A stretch of DNA of 14,046 nt from positions 1-14,046 of the forward strand of contig CAMJTZ010000036.1 of NCBI GenBank assembly GCA_946408865.1, read 5' to 3'. The first letter of the stretch is position 1. Every line of letters begins with the position of its first letter. This DNA is from an uncultured Clostridia bacterium (GTDB taxonomy: Bacteria; Bacillota_A; Clostridia; Christensenellales; Aristaeellaceae). Position numbers and translations under genes: made by a program. The notes under the pieces were generated by a model that saw only the letters and a list, made by a program, of their open reading frames with translations, was not told where the DNA came from and did not search any database. Positions 6,880 to 13,109 of the stretch are shown piece by piece.

Positions 6880-8277
6880 ATGCAGAAATCAGACCGTTCC
6901 GTCATGCTGGGTACCATGGAGATGACCCGGCTGGTTCCCAAAGTCAGCCTTCCGATTATGGCTTCCATGCTGATCCAGGCGCTTTACAATATCGTGGACA
7001 GCATTTTTGTTTCCCAGTATAACCCCAATGGCCTTACCGCCGTTTCTTTGGCCTTTCCTTTCCAGATGCTGATGATCGCGCTTTCCACCGGCATGGGTAC
7101 CGGTATGAACAGCCTGGTCAGCCGCCGTCTGGGAGAGCGCAAAACCCCTGAGGCGCGGATCGCCGCATGGAACGGGCTGATGGTTGAAGGCTGCGGCACC
7201 CTGCTGTTTGTTCTTTTCGGCCTGTTCCTGGCCCGCCCGGTCATGCGCCTTGTCGTTTCTGAAAACCTGGCGGACGCTGCCTCCATCCTGGAGATGGGTA
7301 CCGGCTATCTTTCAATCGTAACGCTCTTTTCCGCCGGTATCTTCATGGCGATTTACTTTGAACGGATGTTGCAGGCAACAGGCAACACCGTTCTGTCCAT
7401 GATCACCCAAATGGTCGGTGCAGTTACGAATATTGTTCTTGATCCGATTCTGATCTTCGGTTGGCTCGGCTTTAAACCCATGGGCGTTCTGGGCGCCGCC
7501 ATCGCGACAGTCGTCGGCCAGTGGCTTTCCGCCCTGCTTGGTTTTGTCTTCAATCAGCGGAATAATCCGGAGCTCCGCCTTTCCGTGAAGGACTGCAGAA
7601 TCAACCGGCCGGACCTGAACGGCATTCTGGCAGTCGGTTTCCCCAGCACCGTCATGCAGGCGATCGGCTCAGTCATGAATGTCGGCATGAACTCCATTCT
7701 CTCCGGGTTTGAGCAATCCAACGCCGCCCTGAATGTCATGTCCGTCTATTTCAAGCTCCAGTCCTTTATCTTCATGCCGGTCTTCGGCCTGTCCACCGGC
7801 ATCATCGCTATCCTTGCGTATAATTTCGGTGCCCGCCTGAAGGAACGGATCTACAGGTGTATCAAAGTCGCCCTGATCTGGGCCTGCGTCATTATGGCTG
7901 TCGGTACGCTGGCCTTCATGATCTTCCCCGGGCAGATGATGTCCATCTTTGAGTCTGATCAGGCGCCGGAACTTACCGCACAGATGACCTCCATCGGCGT
8001 GGTCGCCATGCGGATCATCTCTTCCAGTTTTCTCTTTGCCGCGGTCGGCATTATCCTTTCCACTGTTTTCCAGGCTGTCGGAAAGGGAATCTACAGCATG
8101 ATCATGAGTATGGCCCGCCAGCTTCTTGTCCTGCTGCCGGCTGCCTGGCTGCTGGCCCGCCTCACCGGCGATGTATACGCCGTCTGGTGGTGCTTCCCGA
8201 TCGCTGAGGTCGCAGCTCTGGCCATCTGCCTGTATTATTACCGCAAGTGTGACCGGAAGCTGATCTCAAAGCTATGA
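6880..8277 (+). CDS. MATE-family multidrug/cation antiporter (MepA/NorM-like)
   Basis: Inner-membrane exporter of 465 residues, the usual MATE length, with about 12 hydrophobic segments. The N-terminal half begins MEMTRLVPKVSLPIMASML and continues LYNIVDSIFVSQY and GLTAVSLAFPF, the typical MATE helix 1-2 region; MGTGMNSLVSRRLGE is the conserved loop between helices 2 and 3. The same pattern recurs in the second half (VGFPSTVMQAIGS, then the stretch ending YNFGAR), reflecting the two-fold repeat. MATE proteins expel drugs or metabolites in exchange for sodium or protons; the substrate here is unknown. ATG at 6880 is chosen because the upstream in-frame TTG at 6841 lies too near the promoter; AAAGGA is 11 bases upstream, a slightly long spacing. 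It is a single-gene unit, converging on the NlpC/P60-like gene 71 bases later; no clear terminator hairpin lies between. No regulator is adjacent, although a MarR gene lies 1 kb downstream. Confidence 0.92.
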   Translation: MQKSDRSVMLGTMEMTRLVPKVSLPIMASMLIQALYNIVDSIFVSQYNPNGLTAVSLAFPFQMLMIALSTGMGTGMNSLVSRRLGERKTPEARIAAWNGLMVEGCGTLLFVLFGLFLARPVMRLVVSENLADAASILEMGTGYLSIVTLFSAGIFMAIYFERMLQATGNTVLSMITQMVGAVTNIVLDPILIFGWLGFKPMGVLGAAIATVVGQWLSALLGFVFNQRNNPELRLSVKDCRINRPDLNGILAVGFPSTVMQAIGSVMNVGMNSILSGFEQSNAALNVMSVYFKLQSFIFMPVFGLSTGIIAILAYNFGARLKERIYRCIKVALIWACVIMAVGTLAFMIFPGQMMSIFESDQAPELTAQMTSIGVVAMRIISSSFLFAAVGIILSTVFQAVGKGIYSMIMSMARQLLVLLPAAWLLARLTGDVYAVWWCFPIAEVAALAICLYYYRKCDRKLISKL

Positions 8278-8348
8278 TCTCTTTCTTCATTCATCCTGTT
8301 ATGTGTTTTTTGCAGAAATGTCATCCTTTGGATCCGTTCATTCTGATG

Positions 8349-9047
8349 TTATTCCGCTTTCTCCATATCGTTAAGCGGAGAACGGCATACTTTATAATTC
8401 GAAATCTTTTTCAGTTCCCCGATCGTCGTGGGATTGTCATGATATCCATCCATGTATCCGGTTCCGATACTGATCCGGTTATACTTGCTTCCTGAAACCT
8501 GAATGAACAGGATTTCGTCTTCTGTAACGGAATAAACAACCGCACTGTGTTTGTATGTTTTGCCTTTTGCGGTGAACTCACAGCGTAAAATATCCCCGAC
8601 TTTCAGACCGCCCGATTTTTCCAGGGTGTAATAGTAATTCCATTTGTGATGAGGATTGTATTCACCGGACAGCAGATATCCGATAAAGGACGCAAATCCG
8701 AAGCATTCACCGTATGTTCCGTACGCGCTGGGGTTCGTAATCCGGTTCGCAAGCCACCGGCATCCGTATTGTCCTTTGATATAGGCAGAACGATGGTTTT
8801 TGTTCACCGCCGTATCCGTCCATCCTGGCATATCTTTCATGCCATGGAATGTCTGTGTGACCAGCTTCGGTACTGTCCAGTACCAGCCGTCAAACAATTC
8901 GTATTCTTCAATGATTTTATCGATGTTCCCGGTCGTAAAAACTCCCTGGAAACGATCGTCTGAAAACTCAAAAGACGCAAAAGCCATGGATGACACTGAA
9001 AGACAAATACATAAGATCAGCGCAAACAGCCTGAGACGTGTTTTCAT
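8349..9047 (-). CDS. Exported NlpC/P60-superfamily-like cysteine hydrolase/amidase
   Basis: Protein of 232 residues with a signal peptide at 1-24 (MKTRLRL, hydrophobic core, cleavage after MAFA). The mature part is rich in Tyr, Trp, Asn and Lys. TYGECFGFASFIGYLL (111-126) places a candidate nucleophile Cys115 at the start of a helix, and KVGDILRCEF (149-158) followed by YKHSAVVYSV (165-174) supplies His167, the order and spacing expected of papain-like NlpC/P60, CHAP or amidase-type domains. Such enzymes usually cut peptidoglycan peptides or amides; the exact family and substrate are not settled. No wall-binding repeat is present. ATG at 9047 is chosen for the signal peptide and AAAGGA 9 bases upstream; an in-frame ATG at 9101 overlies the promoter. 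The gene looks AT-richer than its neighbours, a possible sign of separate acquisition. Confidence 0.7.
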   Translation of the reverse strand: MKTRLRLFALILCICLSVSSMAFASFEFSDDRFQGVFTTGNIDKIIEEYELFDGWYWTVPKLVTQTFHGMKDMPGWTDTAVNKNHRSAYIKGQYGCRWLANRITNPSAYGTYGECFGFASFIGYLLSGEYNPHHKWNYYYTLEKSGGLKVGDILRCEFTAKGKTYKHSAVVYSVTEDEILFIQVSGSKYNRISIGTGYMDGYHDNPTTIGELKKISNYKVCRSPLNDMEKAE

Positions 9048-9078
9048 TTCATGTAGTCCTTTCGGAGAATTCACGTTT

Positions 9079-9108
9079 ATTATATGCCTTTTTTTATTCA
9101 AAAAACAA
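9079..9108 (-). promoter_or_regulatory. Probable promoter of the NlpC/P60-like gene
   Basis: On the minus strand TATAAT (9084-9079) is a perfect -10 box; TTGTTT (9108-9103) after 18 bases is a partial -35 match. The spacer contains a run of seven A. Predicted start near 9072 leaves about 25 bases before the ATG at 9047. Confidence 0.45.
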
Positions 9109-9167
9109 GAATAATCTGTAACACTCTGTGCCTGCAGGAAACAAAACCAGGATTCCCTGCCGATTGC

Positions 9168-9196
9168 TTGACATTTTTACGGTACCGAACTATAAT
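9168..9196 (+). promoter_or_regulatory. Consensus sigma-A promoter of the MarR gene
   Basis: TTGACA (9168-9173), exactly 17 bases, TATAAT (9191-9196): a full consensus match. Predicted start is near 9203, giving a leader of about 75 bases. A promoter this strong in front of a repressor gene implies tight repression, consistent with the dyad overlapping it. Confidence 0.88.
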
Positions 9197-9215
9197 TCAA
9201 TTGTTCGGTACCGTA
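9178..9215. promoter_or_regulatory. 38-bp dyad, probable MarR operator
   Basis: TACGGTACCGAAC (9178-9190) is an exact inverted copy of GTTCGGTACCGTA (9203-9215), separated by 12 bases that contain the -10 box. Each arm itself holds the 8-bp palindrome CGGTACCG (9180-9187 and 9206-9213), centres 26 bp apart. One copy fills the promoter spacer and the other covers the predicted transcription start, the expected place for an autorepressor site. The downstream arm is followed by five T, but only the second half would be transcribed from this promoter, so a terminator reading is less likely. Confidence 0.75.
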
Positions 9216-9277
9216 TTTTTGTTTGAAGCAATGATGTCAATGCTGTTCTGCAGCAATTCTGAAAGGAGCTGATTCTG

Positions 9278-9868
9278 ATGAATAAAGATACTGAAGTGAT
9301 CCTGGCAATGCTGAAGCTGTCCCGTGCCCTGCGGCGCTGTCCGCCGCCCCCGCCTCCCGCTGGCGGTATTCCCGGTCAGGAAGGCGGGAATCATCCGGAA
9401 CATCACCGTCCGATGCCCTTCCCGCCTGCTCTGGGCCGCATGCTCAGCTGCGTGGCGGAAAACCCGGGTGTTTCCTCCCGCGATCTGTGCGAATATCTGG
9501 ATGTGCGTCCTTCTTCCCTCAGCGAGATTCTGACCCGTGCGGAAAACGACGGCTGGATTACCCGCACCGCCAGTGAGGAGGATCGCCGGATACAGCGCGT
9601 AAACCTTTCCGATAAGGGAAAATCTTTCATTGCGGCGATGCGGGAAGCGGAGGAAAAGGATGCAGCCCGAAAAACATCCTGCCTCACAGATGAAGAAAAG
9701 GCGCAGTTCTGCGCCTTGTGCAACCGGTTAAGCGAGCATATGGAATCCCTGGATTTTCCGGAATTTTCGCCGCGCCCGGGTGTTCCGGATGAACCGGACT
9801 TTAGCGGGCGCCCTTCGCGGAACCCCCGCCGACCCTTCATGCCGGAGGGCGGCCGGATTCGCTGCTGA
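9278..9868 (+). CDS. MarR-family transcriptional regulator with polyproline insert
   Basis: Protein of 196 residues, longer than the usual 140-150. A first helix (1-20) is followed by a Pro/Gly/His-rich insert (21-50) that includes six consecutive prolines (22-27) and HPEHH (39-43). The winged helix is standard: ALGRMLSCVAENPG (51-64), VSSRDLCEYLDVRPSSLSEI (65-84) as helix-turn-helix, and the wing TASEEDRRIQRVNLSDKG (97-114). The dimerisation helices follow (115-158), with SCLTDEEKAQFCALC carrying three cysteines. The last 38 residues are a disordered Pro/Arg tail ending in Cys. MarR proteins usually repress their own operon and an exporter, released by a ligand, oxidant or metal. AAGGAG lies 9 bases upstream of the ATG. 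No exporter follows it: the next gene is convergent. The MATE gene 1 kb upstream is a candidate target, but that is inference. Confidence 0.88.
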   Translation: MNKDTEVILAMLKLSRALRRCPPPPPPAGGIPGQEGGNHPEHHRPMPFPPALGRMLSCVAENPGVSSRDLCEYLDVRPSSLSEILTRAENDGWITRTASEEDRRIQRVNLSDKGKSFIAAMREAEEKDAARKTSCLTDEEKAQFCALCNRLSEHMESLDFPEFSPRPGVPDEPDFSGRPSRNPRRPFMPEGGRIRC

Positions 9869-11548
9869 TCAGCTTTGCCGCATACTTTCCGCTTCGGCCG
9901 CCGCCCGCTGAATCACTTCCGCCAGGGATGCGTCCGTTTCCGGATTGTAAACCGCCATACCCGATACCATGGAGAGGCAGCTTTCGGCTGCCGTCTCCTT
10001 TTCTTTTTCAACCTTTTCCCGGAGCGCGGCCATCAGCAGTTCCCGGTTCTTATAGTCTTCCGTCTCCAGCACGACCAGGAATCCGTCTTCGCCGGTCCGG
10101 TAGATCGGGCTATGGGCAAACACGTCGGCAATCAGGCCGTATCCGTTCTTCAGGTACTGATCTCCCGCCTCCAGGCCATACTGCCCGTTAATCTGCCGGA
10201 TATGGTCCATTTTGCATACCGCCACCGCGTATTCCGGCGCAACGCTCCCGGCCATGCGGCCGGTAAGTTCTGCAACCTGATCTGCGAAAGCGATCATATT
10301 CCGTGCATGTGTCAGCACATCCATCCTTGCGTTTCTTGCGGTTTCCTCCAATTGTTTCCGGCTGACAGCAATCTCCTGCTTTTTACGCAGGGCAGACAGA
10401 ATCTTGGAAAATTCGCTCACAAGAAGCGGTTTGCCCATACAGTCGTCCGCGCCGGCTTTCAGGCATTCCTCCACCTGGACGTCGGATCCTTCTGCCGTCA
10501 GGGAAATAATAGTCACCGGCGTCCGGCTTCCCGCTTCGATCCGCCGGATTTCCTTTGTGGCGGTAATGCCGTCTATCCCGGGCATCACGATGTCCATCAG
10601 GATCGCGTCCGGCCTGTCCCCGGAGACAATCCGGTCGATCGCGGCCTGTCCGGAGGCGGCTTCGGTCACGGATGCGCCTTCCCTTTCGAGCACTTCCCGG
10701 TTAATCTCCCGTGTCAGATCGTTATCATCCACCAGCAGCACCCGCAGACCGTGCAGTTTCTCCGTGCCGTATACGGAAGTGGAGACCACCACATCCGCGC
10801 GTTCCGGATGCTCTGCCAGTTCTTCGAAAATCTCCCGGCAGCCGCGGAAACAGTTCATCAGTTTTTCGCTGAACGCGCCGCACTCCCCGCCCAGGATCAT
10901 ATGGAAAGCTTTGTCCACGCTGAAAGCCGGTTTGTAAACCCGCTCCGTTGTCAGCGCGTCAAAGCAGTCTGCAACTGAAACGATCTGTGCGGAGATCGGT
11001 ATTTCGTCGCCCTTCAGCCCGTCCGGATAGCCGCGGCCGTCCCACTTTTCGTGATGATGGCGCACGATTTCAAGCCCGATATTCAGATACCGGGCGCTCC
11101 AGCTTTTCGGCGCCCTTTTCAGCACCAGGCAGCCTTTTTCGCTGTGGGACTTCATGATCGCGAATTCTTCATCTGTCAGCCGTCCGGGCTTCAGCAGAAT
11201 CGCGTCGGGAATCATGATCTTGCCGACATCGTGCAGCGCGCTCGCGGAAGTGATCAGTTCCACGTCGTCGTCCGTCAGACCGTACTCCGGCAGCTTTTCC
11301 TTCACCATCTTGGCCAGCACCCGGGTAAACGCCTTGACGCGCTGGATATGCATGCCGCTTTCCTCATTGCGCAGTTCCACCACGTCGCCCAGCATCTCGA
11401 TGATCTCGTCGTTGGTGCGGGCCAGCTCACGGTTGCGTTCGCGCAGCTCTGAGGTCACGCGGATAATCGTTCGTTCCGCGGCTTCGCTTTTCTCGATCGC
11501 CCGTTCAAGTTCCGTTTCCCGGCTTGTGTCATCCGTCAGCCCGTTCAT
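9869..11548 (-). CDS. HD-GYP phosphodiesterase with internal receiver and degenerate GGDEF domain
   Basis: Cytoplasmic signalling protein of 559 residues. Residues 10-60 form a coiled coil (repeating Glu/Arg heptads). The HD-GYP domain (about 55-245) retains GMHIQRV, the HD pair in ALHDVGK (His106, Asp107), and HHHEKWDGRGYPDG (164-177), so cyclic di-GMP hydrolysis is plausible. A receiver domain (268-390) has the acidic pair Asp274-Asp275, the phosphoacceptor Asp319 in MDIVMPG, and Lys373. The last part (405-555) has GGDEF-domain organisation (DVLTHARN in place of DxLTGLxN; MDHIRQINGQYGLEAGD), but the signature is GEDGF (486-490), so it is probably not a cyclase and may be a sensor or partner domain. 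GGAGG precedes the ATG by 8 bases. It lies 62 bases behind the CNNM/CorC gene with no obvious promoter between, so co-transcription is likely. Its stop abuts that of the convergent MarR gene. Confidence 0.92.
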   Translation of the reverse strand: MNGLTDDTSRETELERAIEKSEAAERTIIRVTSELRERNRELARTNDEIIEMLGDVVELRNEESGMHIQRVKAFTRVLAKMVKEKLPEYGLTDDDVELITSASALHDVGKIMIPDAILLKPGRLTDEEFAIMKSHSEKGCLVLKRAPKSWSARYLNIGLEIVRHHHEKWDGRGYPDGLKGDEIPISAQIVSVADCFDALTTERVYKPAFSVDKAFHMILGGECGAFSEKLMNCFRGCREIFEELAEHPERADVVVSTSVYGTEKLHGLRVLLVDDNDLTREINREVLEREGASVTEAASGQAAIDRIVSGDRPDAILMDIVMPGIDGITATKEIRRIEAGSRTPVTIISLTAEGSDVQVEECLKAGADDCMGKPLLVSEFSKILSALRKKQEIAVSRKQLEETARNARMDVLTHARNMIAFADQVAELTGRMAGSVAPEYAVAVCKMDHIRQINGQYGLEAGDQYLKNGYGLIADVFAHSPIYRTGEDGFLVVLETEDYKNRELLMAALREKVEKEKETAAESCLSMVSGMAVYNPETDASLAEVIQRAAAEAESMRQS

Positions 11549-11610
11549 CCCGGCATCCTCCGTTTCACGCGTCCGTTTGTTCCCCAGGTCTGTCCGGTAT
11601 ATCCGTAAAT

Positions 11611-12888
11611 TCAGTTTTCTTCTCCCTGCGCTTCCTGCGGGGCAGCTTCCTCTTCCGGCAGCGGCGCGATCTCTACCCGCGTCACCCGGAATCCGTCCAT
11701 CTCCGCCACGGTGAAACGGTATTTCTCCAGGGTGAAACTGTCGCCCACTTCAGGCACCTTTTCCAGCGTTTCGCCGACCCATCCGCCGACCGTGTCCGCG
11801 TCGTATTCGTTCTCCAGACCGTATTTGTCCAGCAGTTCCTGCAGCTGCATGCTGCCGTCCACCATCACGGTCCCGTCTTCGTGCTCGACAACTTCCTCGT
11901 TCACTTCGTCATGCTCGTCGTAGATTTCGCCTACCAGTTCTTCCAGCACGTCCTCCATGGTGACGATGCCTTCCGTTCCGCCGTACTCGTCCAGCAGGAT
12001 CACCAGATGGGACTGGCTGGAGCGGAACTGTCTCAGCAGGCTGCTCATGGACAGGCTTGCCGGGGCAAAAAACGGCTCCTTCATGATATCGGTAATCCTG
12101 TCGCACCCGTCGTGGGTCATCTTGTAGAAATCCTTCTCGTTCAGGATACCGACAATATGGTCCAGATCCTCATGATAAACCGGGATCCGGGAATACCAGG
12201 TTTTCCGGAACAGATCAGCCGCCTCTTCCAGCGTTGCTGTATCCTCAATGGCAGTCACGTCCACCCGGGGCGTCATGATATCTGCCGCGTTCTGGTCGTT
12301 GAACTCGATTGCTGACCGGATCAGTTCGCCTTCCGCCTCTTCGATATCGCCCTCGGTCTGGGCTTCATCGATGATGGTGATCAGTTCCTCTTCGATCTGG
12401 GATTCTTCCTCCTCCGGCTTGATCATCTTCGCCAGCAGTTTCCGGTATCCGGAAAACAGCAGATCCAGCGGTTTGAACAGCGCCACCAGCACATTCATCA
12501 CCGGACTCACCGCAATGGCGAACTTTTCCGGTTTCTGTTTGGCCAGCGTCTTTGGCCCTACCTCACCCAGGAACAGCACCAGTACGGTCATCACCGCGGA
12601 AGCCACCGTCGCGCCCGTGCCTTCATCTGACGTTCCCATAATCCGCGTGGTAAAGAGCACCGTGGCGATGGCGGTGCCCGCGATATTCACAACGTTGTTG
12701 CCGATCAGAACGGTTGTCAGCAGGGAATCATATTTTTCCAGCAGGGAAAGCGCAGTCTGCGCCTTTTCCTTCCGCCGGCCTTCCACCATCTTCAGTCGGA
12801 CTTTGTTGCAGGCGGAGAAAGCCGTTTCTGTCGCGGAAAAGAAAGCTGAAAGAGCTATACAGAGAATCAGGGCGAGCCACAAGCCCAT
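11611..12888 (-). CDS. CNNM/CBS/CorC-family transporter (hemolysin-C/TlyC-like)
   Basis: Membrane protein of 425 residues with the complete three-part family layout. The CNNM (DUF21) domain (1-155) has SAFFSATETAFSA (14-26), IGNNVVNIAGTA (62-73) and LGEVGPKTLAK (107-117), the conserved GE(I/V)xPK motif. A CBS pair follows (about 200-325), with IMTPRVDVTAI (204-214) and DEYGGTEGIVTMEDV (300-314). The CorC_HlyC domain is at about 340-408. The tail is acidic. Family members export or sense magnesium or sodium; YhdP and MpfA of Gram-positives are the nearest characterised group, named from family knowledge. The start is ATG at 12888, with AAAGGA 12 bases upstream; an in-frame TTG at 12900 directly touches that ribosome site and adds four residues, so it is less likely. 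First gene of a probable operon with the HD-GYP protein. Confidence 0.93.
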   Translation of the reverse strand: MGLWLALILCIALSAFFSATETAFSACNKVRLKMVEGRRKEKAQTALSLLEKYDSLLTTVLIGNNVVNIAGTAIATVLFTTRIMGTSDEGTGATVASAVMTVLVLFLGEVGPKTLAKQKPEKFAIAVSPVMNVLVALFKPLDLLFSGYRKLLAKMIKPEEEESQIEEELITIIDEAQTEGDIEEAEGELIRSAIEFNDQNAADIMTPRVDVTAIEDTATLEEAADLFRKTWYSRIPVYHEDLDHIVGILNEKDFYKMTHDGCDRITDIMKEPFFAPASLSMSSLLRQFRSSQSHLVILLDEYGGTEGIVTMEDVLEELVGEIYDEHDEVNEEVVEHEDGTVMVDGSMQLQELLDKYGLENEYDADTVGGWVGETLEKVPEVGDSFTLEKYRFTVAEMDGFRVTRVEIAPLPEEEAAPQEAQGEEN

Positions 12889-12931
12889 GAACGCATTCAA
12901 TCCTTTCGGTTACTGTCCGTAAAAAACAAAT

Positions 12932-12956
12932 TCCTGTTCCGGTATCCGGAACAGGG
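12932..12956. promoter_or_regulatory. Palindrome at the start of the CNNM/CorC transcript
   Basis: CCTGTTCCGG (12933-12942) and CCGGAACAGG (12946-12955) are exact inverted copies around a three-base TAT centre. Read on the minus strand, the hairpin is followed by AATTTGTTTTTT, which gives it the form of an intrinsic terminator. It lies 4 bases past the -10 box of the CNNM operon promoter, so the predicted transcription start falls inside its first arm. It could be an operator, a 5'-terminal stabilising hairpin, or a barrier against readthrough on the minus strand from the trxB side. Confidence 0.7.
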
Positions 12957-12958
12957 AG

Positions 12959-12987
12959 ATTATAGCATGATGACCCTTGCTTTGCAA
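12959..12987 (-). promoter_or_regulatory. Promoter of the CNNM/CorC - HD-GYP operon
   Basis: On the minus strand TTGCAA (12987-12982), 17 bases, TATAAT (12964-12959), with TGC directly before the -10 box (extended -10). Predicted start is near 12952, giving a leader of about 65 bases ahead of the ATG at 12888. Confidence 0.75.
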
Positions 12988-13009
12988 CAATTCCCGGCCT
13001 CTGCGTCAG

Positions 13010-13038
13010 TTGTGATCCCTCCCTGTCTGTGTTACAAT
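13010..13038 (+). promoter_or_regulatory. Promoter of the ImmA/IrrE peptidase gene
   Basis: TTGTGA (13010-13015), 17 bases, TACAAT (13033-13038), with TGT before the -10 box (extended -10). It is back to back with the CNNM promoter, 22 bases between -35 boxes. The leader of about 65 bases holds GTCACTGA twice (13065-13072 and 13086-13093) and an inverted repeat ATGCCAG/CTGGCAT (13041-13047 and 13076-13082). Confidence 0.6.
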
Positions 13039-13109
13039 ATATGCCAGCGGAAAAAGAATATCCAGTCACTGATCCCTGGCATCAGGTCACTGAAACATGA
13101 GGTTATGCC

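Noticed and set aside
8274..8495. Small plus-strand frame whose ATG overlaps the MATE stop codon
   Set aside because: The ATGA overlap looks like coupling, but most of it is antisense to the NlpC/P60-like gene and there is no ribosome site or domain.
9203..9223. Dyad arm plus T run before the MarR gene read as an intrinsic terminator
   Set aside because: The consensus promoter lies inside the dyad and would transcribe only one arm, so an operator fits better.
9084..9272. Small plus-strand frame in the gap before the MarR gene
   Set aside because: It covers two promoters and the operator dyad, and the predicted product has no features of a real protein.
9875..10978. 367-codon open frame on the plus strand inside the HD-GYP gene
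   Set aside because: Antisense shadow of conserved GGDEF, receiver and HD-GYP motifs; no ribosome site.
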